Shown here in pieces: positions 8,831 to 16,358 of a stretch of DNA of 64,000 nt. Source of the DNA: Chloroflexi bacterium HGW-Chloroflexi-4 (GTDB lineage Bacteria; Chloroflexota; Anaerolineae; Anaerolineales; Anaerolineaceae); NCBI GenBank assembly GCA_002840715.1, contig PHBW01000004.1, positions 83,701 to 147,700 on the forward strand, read 5' to 3'. Each line of letters opens with the position of its first letter. The first letter of the stretch is position 1. The notes under the pieces are model-generated. The model was not told the origin of the DNA and ran no database searches. It was given only the letters and a program-made list of their open reading frames with translations. Position numbers and translations under genes: made by a program.

Positions 8831-9250
8831 ATGATGTCAAATACCATTCCTGGTCTACTTAGCGACACATTGAACTTGGTCACTCTTGCCCGAGAGACTG
8901 CTTTGGTATTGGGAAAAGAAAATCAGGCTAAAAAGCTCACCCCTGTTGTTGAGGAATTACGAACAGCAGTATCTACAGCCAAAAATCCTACTGTCTCATC
9001 CGAACCAACAGGCATTATGGCCCAAAATGATTTTCAAACACTACTGAGCGCTGCCCAAAAGACCACCCCGACGGAGAGAACGATCCCCTCTTTGGGAATC
9101 AGTGAAAGAAACATGATTGTCAAAGCAATGGCTGAAGGCAGCATGCCCGATGTAGATATTGCAAGACAACTAGGCATGACAAGAGATGAAGTGAATCTTG
9201 TTCTCAATATAGGAAAAGCTTCATCAGCGAATTTGGAGGTGAAAAGATGA
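8831..9250 (+). CDS. Small cytoplasmic protein with C-terminal HTH-like segment, in the SwrB position
   Basis: 139 aa, no membrane segment, low-complexity middle, and a C-terminal helix-turn-helix-like stretch (DVDIARQLGMTRDEVNLVL, about residues 107-125). The C-terminal pattern resembles the tail domain of Bacillus SwrB/YlxL-type proteins, and the gene lies directly after the sigma-28 gene, as swrB does after sigD. SwrB is membrane anchored, whereas this protein is not, so equivalence is uncertain. It overlaps flgF by four bases and has a strong ribosome binding site (AAGGAG). Confidence 0.65.
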   Translation: MMSNTIPGLLSDTLNLVTLARETALVLGKENQAKKLTPVVEELRTAVSTAKNPTVSSEPTGIMAQNDFQTLLSAAQKTTPTERTIPSLGISERNMIVKAMAEGSMPDVDIARQLGMTRDEVNLVLNIGKASSANLEVKR

Positions 9251-10002
9251 TTAAAGGTCTCTATGCAGCCGCATCAGCAATGATAACCGGTGTTTATCGA
9301 CAACAAGCTGTTGCACATGATATTGCCAATGTTGACACACCAGGATTTAAACAAATCTTGACTTCACTCAATGAATTTGACAAAACCAGTGCCTATACGC
9401 AATCAGGTTTGACTAACAAAGACCAAATCGCCTACCTTGGAAATATGGGTCTTGGTGTTATGGCTGCACCCGAAACCACTGATTTTACTCAAGGCACATT
9501 AAAAAACACAGATAGCCCATTGGATCTTGCCATTAGTGGAACAGGTTTCTTTAGAATTCGCACACCTGAAGGTGATCGTTTCACTCGTGATGGCCGTTTC
9601 AGTAAAGATGCCAACGGTCAATTAGTGACAGTGGATGGACACCTTGTGCTTTCTTCAAGCGGACAACCCATTAAATTAGCTGAAGGTAATCCAACAATTT
9701 CAACAAATGGTGATATTTATATCAATGGTGTTGCCAGTGGAAAAATTGGGGTTGCCTTTTTCGCTGATCTTTCGACACTAACACGAACTGCCGAAAACAC
9801 GTTCACCAGTACCGCAACACCGGCTACTACTGGCGGTGGAACAGTGCTGCAAAGCACACTAGAACAATCTAATGTTGATTCGGCACAATTAATGACCCAA
9901 ATGATCGAAATTTCAAGGTCATATCAAGCAGCACAACAAATGGTTCAAAATCAGGATGAATTGTTGGGCAAAGCGATTTCTACCCTTGGTAGAGTCAGTT
10001 AA
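9247..10002 (+). CDS. flgF: Flagellar rod protein, FlgF/FlgG family (FlgF-like)
   Basis: Proximal-rod type protein (251 aa). It has the N-terminal rod signature (HDIANVDTPGFKQ), the LAISGTGFFRI core motif, RFTRDGRFSKDANGQLV, and the C-terminal coiled segment (LEQSNVDSAQLMTQMIEISRSYQAAQQM). Together with the next gene it forms the rod pair equivalent to FlhO/FlhP of Bacillus. Assignment as FlgF rather than FlgG rests on order and N-terminal sequence and is not firm. Confidence 0.85.
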   Translation: MIKGLYAAASAMITGVYRQQAVAHDIANVDTPGFKQILTSLNEFDKTSAYTQSGLTNKDQIAYLGNMGLGVMAAPETTDFTQGTLKNTDSPLDLAISGTGFFRIRTPEGDRFTRDGRFSKDANGQLVTVDGHLVLSSSGQPIKLAEGNPTISTNGDIYINGVASGKIGVAFFADLSTLTRTAENTFTSTATPATTGGGTVLQSTLEQSNVDSAQLMTQMIEISRSYQAAQQMVQNQDELLGKAISTLGRVS

Positions 10003-10019
10003 AGAAAGCGAGGCACCCT

Positions 10020-10760
10020 ATGTCACCCTCTCTCTTCCAGGTTCTCAATATATCCAGTCAGGATATGAATTCCAGAATTGCAGATTTAAGCAATTCCAGC
10101 AATTCACTGGCAAACATCAACACTACTGGATATAAAACCACTCGATTGAATTTTCAAGAACTTCTGGATGGAGCAACCCGTTCAGGTGTAAAAAGCAGTT
10201 CTTCACAAGTAATGAATACACAAGGAAAACTTCAAAACACCGGCATTTTGTCTGACGTCGCCATCAATGGAGAAGGTTTTTTCACAGTTACACTTCCTGA
10301 TGGTAAACCAGCCTATACCCGTGATGGTTCATTCTTGTTGGATGAAAACAAAAAACTACTAAACGGCAGTGGATATCCCATCACTTTTCAAGGGACTATT
10401 CCACCAACAGCGACAGAAGTTACGATTGACCAAAATGGCACAATCCATGCATTGGTAGAAGATGCCTGGGTTACCGCCGGCACAATTCAACTTACACGTT
10501 TCACCAATCCTGGCGGATTAACAAATATTGGAAGCAATCTTTGGTCAGAAAGTTTCAACTCTGGAAAACCTCAAACAGGAGCACCTGGCACCATCAATTT
10601 TGGTATCCTTGTTCCTGGAACACTTGAGAGCTCAAATGTCAACATGGCAGACGAAATGACACATATGATAGTAATTCAAAGGTCGTTTCAGATGGCTTCA
10701 AAAGCTTTTCAAACCACCGCCGATATGATTGATAGCGCAATTCGCTTAAGAAAAGTGTAA
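10020..10760 (+). CDS. flgG: Flagellar distal-rod protein FlgG
   Basis: Rod protein (246 aa) with SNSLANINTTGYKTTRLNFQELL at the N terminus (FlgG style), VAINGEGFFTVTLPDG, AYTRDGSFLLDENKKLL, and the C-terminal LESSNVNMADEMTHMIVIQRSFQ. Its stop codon TAA at 10758-10760 is also the first three bases of the -35 element of the following sigma-28 promoter. Confidence 0.88.
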   Translation: MSPSLFQVLNISSQDMNSRIADLSNSSNSLANINTTGYKTTRLNFQELLDGATRSGVKSSSSQVMNTQGKLQNTGILSDVAINGEGFFTVTLPDGKPAYTRDGSFLLDENKKLLNGSGYPITFQGTIPPTATEVTIDQNGTIHALVEDAWVTAGTIQLTRFTNPGGLTNIGSNLWSESFNSGKPQTGAPGTINFGILVPGTLESSNVNMADEMTHMIVIQRSFQMASKAFQTTADMIDSAIRLRKV

Positions 10761-10784
10761 AGTTTTGAAAATAGTGGCCGATGA
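10758..10784 (+). promoter_or_regulatory. Sigma-28 promoter of the flgM operon
   Basis: TAAAGTTT at 10758-10765, an 11-base spacer, then GCCGATGA at 10777-10784. This matches 15 of 16 positions of the enterobacterial/Bacillus sigma-28 consensus TAAAGTTT-N11-GCCGATAA with exact spacing. Predicted start of transcription is near 10791, about 45 bases before flgM. Confidence 0.88.
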
Positions 10785-10835
10785 TAAGAGTACAGGTTGA
10801 TGTTTTTTTGCCCTTATAGTCGGAGGTAGTGGAAG

Positions 10836-11138
10836 ATGAAAATAGAAAATAACAACATTAGTAACGCAAATTTCAACAAAACAGAAGCGACGAACCAGGT
10901 AGAAAAGCAATATGCTACCTCTTCGTCCAATAACACTTCGGCCGTGTCAAATAAAGACAAAGCTGAGCTTTCAGATAATGCAAAATTGTTATCCAAGGCC
11001 CGCATTGCTTTAAATGAAACACCAGAAGTCGATCAAGCCAAGGTTGATGATCTCAAAGCAAAAATTCAAAAAGGTGAATATAACATCCCTTACGAGGATT
11101 TAGCTGAAAAAATGTACGCCAAGCTTGGCCTGAAATAA
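10836..11138 (+). CDS. flgM: Anti-sigma-28 factor FlgM
   Basis: 100 aa, unstructured Asn/Ser-rich N-terminal half, and the conserved C-terminal sigma-binding part (VDQAKVDDLKAKIQKGEYNI followed by PYEDLAEKMYAKL). FlgM binds FliA until the hook is finished and is then exported. It is first in a sigma-28-driven operon, giving the usual feedback loop. Ribosome binding site CGGAGG lies 5' of ATG 10836. Confidence 0.93.
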   Translation: MKIENNNISNANFNKTEATNQVEKQYATSSSNNTSAVSNKDKAELSDNAKLLSKARIALNETPEVDQAKVDDLKAKIQKGEYNIPYEDLAEKMYAKLGLK

Positions 11139-11165
11139 TCAACCTGTGATGATTAGGATGGGCAA

Positions 11166-11687
11166 ATGGAACACAACCCGCAAGTGCAAGATCTCCTCAA
11201 TTCATTGGAGAATGTCTTAGTTCAGGAATTTCGCACGCTTCAATCTTTAATTGGAGCAACCAAACAAGAACGAGTTCTGCTAAACAAGAAAGACCCAGAC
11301 GCGATCATGGCGATCGTTGAAGAAAAAGAAGGCTTGCTGGATCAATTTGGCCTTTTAGAAGAAAAACGCAGAATGTTCATAACTTCGATCGCGAATGAAT
11401 TAAGCATAAAACTCGCTGATGTCTCAATCAATGAACTTTATTCCGGTCTGGATTCAGATGAATCTGACCGTTTGCATCGTTTAAATGACGGAATCACTAT
11501 GCTGGTTCAACAATCCAGAGATTTAAATTATGGCAATCAGGCTTTAGCCCGCACAGCCTTAGAATGGTTGATTTCTGCCCAATCCTTCTTACTCAATATT
11601 ACCAACCCAACAGATGGATACTATCCTCCTGGCGTCAAGCGCTCACTTGAGACTTCCACTTTTGGTGATATGGGAATGAAAGCATAG
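11166..11687 (+). CDS. flgN: FlgN-type export chaperone for FlgK/FlgL
   Basis: 173 aa, all-helical FlgN family. The conserved KDPDAIMAIVEEKEGLLDQFGLLEEKR segment is typical of the region that binds hook-filament junction proteins. Placement directly before flgK and flgL agrees. Confidence 0.88.
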   Translation: MEHNPQVQDLLNSLENVLVQEFRTLQSLIGATKQERVLLNKKDPDAIMAIVEEKEGLLDQFGLLEEKRRMFITSIANELSIKLADVSINELYSGLDSDESDRLHRLNDGITMLVQQSRDLNYGNQALARTALEWLISAQSFLLNITNPTDGYYPPGVKRSLETSTFGDMGMKA

Positions 11688-11697
11688 AGAAAAGGTC

Positions 11698-13098
11698 ATG
11701 GCTAACTTACTTGCAAGTATAAATGTAGCATTAACCGCCCTACTTAGTCATTCACAGGCAACCACAGTGTATGAGCACAATGTTGCCAATGTCAACACAC
11801 CCGGTTATCACCGACAAAATGCTAAAGTAACAGCAGGCCCAGCTGTTTCACTTTCTAATGCTTATTATGGCACCGGTATTGGCCAAATGGGTTCAGGGGT
11901 CTACGTTACAGCCATTCAACGCTATGCAGTTGATTTTTACGATACAAGGTATCGCCTTGAAAATCAAGAAGCGAGCAAATGGTCAGCTGAAAGTGAAATT
12001 GTTGCCCAACTTGAAGCGTCTCTGCTTGAGACATCTACCGATGGACTTTTGCCAAAGATTGAAGCTTATTTCAGCAATTGGCAGGCAGCTTCTGATGATC
12101 CGACCAATACCAGTGTTCGGCGGCAGCTCCTTGACAGTGCAAAAGAACTGGCAAGTTCAATTAATACCCGTTATAGTCAGATCGAATCAATTCGTTCCGA
12201 ACAAGATTTACGTATTGAACAAAGTATTCAAGAAATAAACCTTATTGCAGAAAACATTGCCAGTTTAAATCGCGAGATCTCACGTGTAATGTCAATTGGT
12301 GATTCACCAAATGATTTATTGGATGCACGTGATGTTGCTTTGGATCGATTATCTGAAATTGCAGGTGCAACATCATTTAAACAAGCCAATGGCGAAGTCA
12401 GCGTTTCTATCAACGGACATATTTTAGTTGGTGGACACGACACCTATCCACTGCATACCGAGATTGATCCAACGAACGAAAATCTTACCAGGATGGTGTG
12501 GAGCGATGGTAAAGAAATGGTGCCAACTTCTGGCGAATTGGCCGGTGTAATTGAAGCACGCGACACCATTTTTGAAGACCAACGCACTGGATTAAACACT
12601 CTTTCCATGATGCTAAAAGATCAGGTAAATGCACTTCACTTTAACGGCTATGGTTTAGATAATTCAACTCAAATCAATTTCTTTGAAGGTACTGATGCTG
12701 GTAACTTTAAAGTGAATGAAGCATTAGAGGATGTATCTAAAATTGCGCTATCCTCTGCCATAAATCAACCAGGTAACAATGAAATTGGCCGGGAAATATT
12801 CAAACTCAGAACCACTGGCACACTAAATTCAGATACGATGACTTTTAGTCAATATTACAATGACCAAATTTCTAAATTAGGTTTAACAGTGTTAAGAGCC
12901 AAAACCAATGCACGTGATCGTTCTCTAGTAGCTCAAGCACTTATATCCCAACGTGAATCAGTTACAGGTGTCAGTCTTAACGAAGAAGCTGCCAATATCG
13001 CTAAATCTCAAAAAGCGTATGAAGCTGCGGCAAGAGTCATTAGTGTGATTGATGAAATGCTAAATACCGTCATCAACGGTATGGGCGCCGGTAGATAG
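11698..13098 (+). CDS. flgK: Hook-filament junction protein FlgK
   Basis: 466 aa. N-terminal D0/D1 signature (YEHNVANVNTPGYHRQNA), ISRVMSIGDSPNDLLDARD, and C-terminal VSLNEEAANIAKSQKAYEAAARVISVIDEMLNTVING. It is the first of the two junction proteins exported after the hook. Slightly short for the family but complete at both ends. Confidence 0.94.
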   Translation: MANLLASINVALTALLSHSQATTVYEHNVANVNTPGYHRQNAKVTAGPAVSLSNAYYGTGIGQMGSGVYVTAIQRYAVDFYDTRYRLENQEASKWSAESEIVAQLEASLLETSTDGLLPKIEAYFSNWQAASDDPTNTSVRRQLLDSAKELASSINTRYSQIESIRSEQDLRIEQSIQEINLIAENIASLNREISRVMSIGDSPNDLLDARDVALDRLSEIAGATSFKQANGEVSVSINGHILVGGHDTYPLHTEIDPTNENLTRMVWSDGKEMVPTSGELAGVIEARDTIFEDQRTGLNTLSMMLKDQVNALHFNGYGLDNSTQINFFEGTDAGNFKVNEALEDVSKIALSSAINQPGNNEIGREIFKLRTTGTLNSDTMTFSQYYNDQISKLGLTVLRAKTNARDRSLVAQALISQRESVTGVSLNEEAANIAKSQKAYEAAARVISVIDEMLNTVINGMGAGR

Positions 13099-13109
13099 GA
13101 TCAATAATT

Positions 13110-14006
13110 ATGAGAGTTCCTGACAGCATGACCTATAACAATGCCATACGCTATATGAATGAATCAAAAGCAAAAATGGATAAATTGGCCGAAAGAGCGA
13201 CCACATTTAAGAATTTCTCTAATTCTTCTGACGATCCAAGTTTGGTATCATCTGCCCTTGTTTTACGCTCGAGCATACTTGTCAGCAAAGGTTATATTTC
13301 AACAGGTACCAATGCACAAGCCTGGATGGAAAACAATGAGACCTCATTTAATTTAATGAATGACCTTATTGGACAGGCGAACACGATTATGTTAAAAGGC
13401 GTTTCAGACACAGTAGGCGCTGAAGATCGTGCCAATGATTATGCCGTTCAAATTGCCCAAATTCTAAATCAAGCGGTATCTGTAGGAAACTCTTCTTACA
13501 ATGACACATATTTGTTCGCAGGAAACATGGTAAAAACGAAACCCTTTGAACTAGTCACAGCCCTTGATGGTACTCTCTCGGTTGATTATTCAGGTGACTC
13601 AGGTTCAATGAAACGAGATCTTGCTCCTGGTGTTGTCGTTTCTATCAATACAGATGGAGTTGCCGCTTTTAATCCTTTCTTTGATGCATTAATTCTCGCA
13701 AAACACGGTCTTGAAACAAATAATGCCACCGAGATGAATACCGCACTGGCTAACATCAGTAGTTCACTATCAACCATGAATGTTGCAAGAACCAACAATG
13801 CAGCCATTCTAAGGCAAATTAAAACAAGCAACGAACATTTAACCACAACCCAAAATGAATTAAAGGGGTTATTATCAATCAAAGAAGATGCCAATATGGC
13901 TGAAGCGATCTCAATGTTTAATCTTCAACAAACCACCTATCAAACAGTGCTTGATGTTTGCGCCAGATCGATCTCTGCCCTCAATTTATTTGACGCATTA
14001 AGGTAA
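13110..14006 (+). CDS. flgL: Hook-filament junction protein FlgL
   Basis: 298 aa, flagellin-related. N-terminal MTYNNAIRYMNESKAKMDKLAERAT and C-terminal MAEAISMFNLQQTTYQTVLDVCARSISALNLFDALR form the D0/D1 coiled coil. It follows flgK by 11 bases and precedes csrA by 12. Confidence 0.93.
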   Translation: MRVPDSMTYNNAIRYMNESKAKMDKLAERATTFKNFSNSSDDPSLVSSALVLRSSILVSKGYISTGTNAQAWMENNETSFNLMNDLIGQANTIMLKGVSDTVGAEDRANDYAVQIAQILNQAVSVGNSSYNDTYLFAGNMVKTKPFELVTALDGTLSVDYSGDSGSMKRDLAPGVVVSINTDGVAAFNPFFDALILAKHGLETNNATEMNTALANISSSLSTMNVARTNNAAILRQIKTSNEHLTTTQNELKGLLSIKEDANMAEAISMFNLQQTTYQTVLDVCARSISALNLFDALR

Positions 14007-14018
14007 AAGGCATTTTTT

Positions 14019-14276
14019 ATGCTGGTGCTTTCTCGGCGGACCAATGAATCCATTCAGATTGGTGATGAAATTTTCATCACCATTCTTGGCGTTGAGGGAG
14101 ATAAAGTGAAGATTGGCATTACTGCTCCTCGTGAAGTTACAATCTTGCGAGGTGAAATTGTAGAAGCACTCAAGTCACAAGAAAAATTAAAAGCCCTCCT
14201 TGTTGAAGGGCCTGAACCTGATTCTTTTAAAAATTTACGAGAATTGCTCGAATCCGAATTTTCTCCAGAAAAATAA
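14019..14276 (+). CDS. csrA: Translational regulator CsrA
   Basis: 85-aa RNA-binding homodimer subunit. [20 protein letters not shown] is the family signature; [18 protein letters not shown] follows. The C terminus extends about 20-25 residues beyond short gammaproteobacterial CsrA, as in CsrA proteins that are antagonised by FliW. No fliW gene is visible in the window, although it is often next to csrA. Likely target: the fliC leader hairpins at 32195-32238. The stop lies four bases from the stop of the convergent pilZ gene and no terminator is seen between them. Confidence 0.95.
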   Translation: MLVLSRRTNESIQIGDEIFITILGVEGDKVKIGITAPREVTILRGEIVEALKSQEKLKALLVEGPEPDSFKNLRELLESEFSPEK

Positions 14277-14280
14277 TTAT

Positions 14281-14616
14281 TTACGAATTCATATTTCGAA
14301 GAAATGCCTGTTCAGCTAAAATGATCTGGTAGGGTATCTTTTTTACAACCATAAACATGGCTGCATGTTGTCCGGTTATTCGAATAATTCTGCCTAAAAC
14401 TTCGACAGTTGAATCATTATGAAGTTTTACTTCAGCGTGAAACAAATCTCCAGGAAGTTTTACATTTTCTTTTAATTTAAAACGAACCCCTGTTTCGCTT
14501 AGGTCCAAGATGTCAAATTGATTATTTCTAATAATCAAATTTGGATGATAAGTTTCAGGATAAATAATTCGATAATTTTGTCTTCGTTCATCGTTTTGGA
14601 TATTTGTATCGCTCAT
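14281..14616 (-). CDS. PilZ-domain protein (candidate c-di-GMP receptor)
   Basis: 111 aa. It shows the PilZ ligand motifs: an arginine cluster near the N terminus (ERRQNYR) and DLSETGVRF, matching the D/N-x-S-x-x-G element. Last gene of the reverse flagellar block; its start overlaps the previous stop by one base. A role like YcgR (c-di-GMP control of motility) is inference; no YcgR-N domain is present. Confidence 0.82.
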   Translation of the reverse strand: MSDTNIQNDERRQNYRIIYPETYHPNLIIRNNQFDILDLSETGVRFKLKENVKLPGDLFHAEVKLHNDSTVEVLGRIIRITGQHAAMFMVVKKIPYQIILAEQAFLRNMNS

Positions 14617-14921
14617 TATATAGTCACCTTGCCAGTCTTGTTTTGGATTCGATAGATGTAAGAAAGAACTTCTGCAACTACTCTATATAATTCAGGTGGA
14701 ATCGTTTGGTTAATGTCAATTTCCATCAGTGCAGCTGTGAGTACAGGATCATCTCTGATTGGTATTCCATTCTGCTTTGCAACCAAAATGATTTGTTCCG
14801 CAATTTTGTTCTTACCTGAAGCTAAAATCCGTGGTGCTTCATCCTTAATTGGATCATATCCAAGTGCAACAGCCTTTTGGTTCTCTTCATTACTATCAGT
14901 ATGAATATGAAGTGAAGTCAT
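14616..14921 (-). CDS. FlhB C-terminal-domain homologue (YlqH/FhlB-like)
   Basis: 101 aa corresponding only to the cytoplasmic domain of FlhB: EAPRILASGKNKIAEQIILVAKQNGIPI and the PPELYRVVAEVLSYIYRI tail can be aligned with the FlhB at 3242-4315. The NPTH cleavage site and all membrane segments are absent. In Bacillus the pair ylqG-ylqH has the same order (FliK-like gene then FlhB C-domain gene). Known partial substitutes for cleaved FlhB exist in this family; the function here is inferred. Confidence 0.85.
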   Translation of the reverse strand: MTSLHIHTDSNEENQKAVALGYDPIKDEAPRILASGKNKIAEQIILVAKQNGIPIRDDPVLTAALMEIDINQTIPPELYRVVAEVLSYIYRIQNKTGKVTI

Positions 14922-14923
14922 AT

Positions 14924-16297
14924 TTATACTCCAAGATCTATCGAAGAAATAGTGGGTAGAAATTTACCTGATTCGTCAAGATCCATTTCAAGAATTGTGT
15001 TTCCCAACTCAATCTTGCTAGTCTTTAAAGTATACCCGAGATTTGATAATCCCATCTTTAATTCATCTAATTCTTCTGAAGCTTTAGAACAAATTTCGTT
15101 ATTTGATGCAGTAATTTCAGCAGCTACCATTTTCGAAACAATTGATAAATCCACTTTTATGGTATCAAATTCATTAAGGTCAACATGAATGACCAGCCTT
15201 GTATAATCCGGATTTATTCTGCTACCTTCTTCACTATCTTCTTCATGTGCTACTCTAATTTGAAGGTTATGAACATTATATTGTTGTACTTGATTCAAGG
15301 CATTGAAGCCAAACGTTATTGGCAAATCCAACTGAGTCCACTGACCTTTTGCTAAAGGCTGTTCCGGCTCAACATTTACGAAATGCGTCCATCGCATACC
15401 TTCGATAAACCTATCTATTGTATCTACCAATCTGCCCATGCCTGCATTGGCCAATTCATGTCTTAAACTGGCCAAATTAAATAAGATACCGTTTATATTG
15501 GAACCAGGATATTCTTTTGTTGATTGTGTTAATAATTTGCTAATTTCATTTTCCAATGATGAACCCAGCCCTTTGATCGAGATCAAGAGGTTTTGTTCTA
15601 TATTTTCAATAGAGCCACCACTTTGGATTAATGTATTTTGGAGTGCTGATAATGTCGATCGAATCATTTGCTGGGTTTGTGCAGGCAATCCTGGCCGGTT
15701 CAAAGTTTCAGTAAGCTGATTTACCAAATTAATAAAGTTTGAAGTGACATCTTTGATCGAATTTTGAGCCAAATTCAAACTACCCTCTGATAGAGGCAGC
15801 CCGGCTGATTTTATCGCAGTTGCCAGTTGGACATCAGTCTGACTCCAGCCCGGAACAGCTTCTAGTACTTGCCGCATATCATTAATTAATTCTGGTGAAA
15901 TTTTCAATCCGCGATTTAATGCAGCTTGAACAATGGATAGGTTTGCTGCATCCGCTGGCAAACCATACTGCTCCAACAACGCTAGACCAATCGAATTATT
16001 AGCTGCTGCTTTTTGACTTGTTGAATTTTGAGCAGGCGACGCTAATTGAAGTGTAATTTGGTTATTTGCAATTTCCTTGACAACAAAATTGGCAAAACGC
16101 CTATCGAGGAGTAATGCCAATTGATCGGCAGATGTCATTTTAGCAACAATTTGAACCCCATTAACTGCCAAAACAACATTTTCATTCGAGATGCTGATAA
16201 TTTCACCGGCAATTCTTTGATTAACCTTCAGGAATTGATCTGCTCTTTCCTGAGAGGGAGGAAGATTTGGTTGGATTGGACCGGTGATATTCAACAT
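14924..16297 (-). CDS. Second FliK-like protein (YlqG-type hook-length/flagellar protein)
   Basis: About 457 aa from ATG 16297. The N-terminal part has a small beta domain (GEIISISNENVVLAVNGVQI), the middle is Gln/Asn-rich and helical, and the C-terminal 130 residues (GQWTQLDLPITFGF onward) fit the hook-length control C-terminal fold of FliK. An ATG at 16348 would begin inside the hairpin at 16320-16346, so 16297 is preferred. It is followed by the FlhB C-domain gene. A separate, canonical-position fliK lies at 19193-20593. Confidence 0.7.
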   Translation of the reverse strand: MLNITGPIQPNLPPSQERADQFLKVNQRIAGEIISISNENVVLAVNGVQIVAKMTSADQLALLLDRRFANFVVKEIANNQITLQLASPAQNSTSQKAAANNSIGLALLEQYGLPADAANLSIVQAALNRGLKISPELINDMRQVLEAVPGWSQTDVQLATAIKSAGLPLSEGSLNLAQNSIKDVTSNFINLVNQLTETLNRPGLPAQTQQMIRSTLSALQNTLIQSGGSIENIEQNLLISIKGLGSSLENEISKLLTQSTKEYPGSNINGILFNLASLRHELANAGMGRLVDTIDRFIEGMRWTHFVNVEPEQPLAKGQWTQLDLPITFGFNALNQVQQYNVHNLQIRVAHEEDSEEGSRINPDYTRLVIHVDLNEFDTIKVDLSIVSKMVAAEITASNNEICSKASEELDELKMGLSNLGYTLKTSKIELGNTILEMDLDESGKFLPTISSIDLGV

Positions 16298-16319
16298 CGC
16301 AAGATGGCTCTTTTTTTGT

Positions 16320-16346
16320 GACCGACCTGCATTTAGCAGGTCGGTC
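16320..16346 (-). terminator. Strong stem-loop after flgE (attenuator or mRNA 3'-end stabiliser)
   Basis: Perfect 11-bp inverted repeat GACCGACCTGC / GCAGGTCGGTC around a 5-base loop, 12 bases downstream of the flgE stop. On the reverse strand it is followed by an A-run, not a U-run, so it is not a textbook intrinsic terminator; RNA processing or 3'-end protection is as likely. Confidence 0.6.
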
Positions 16347-16358
16347 ATTATTTTATGC

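Noticed and set aside
16298..16348. Upstream start (ATG 16348) of the second FliK-like gene
   Set aside because: It would begin inside the stem-loop after flgE and has no ribosome binding site.
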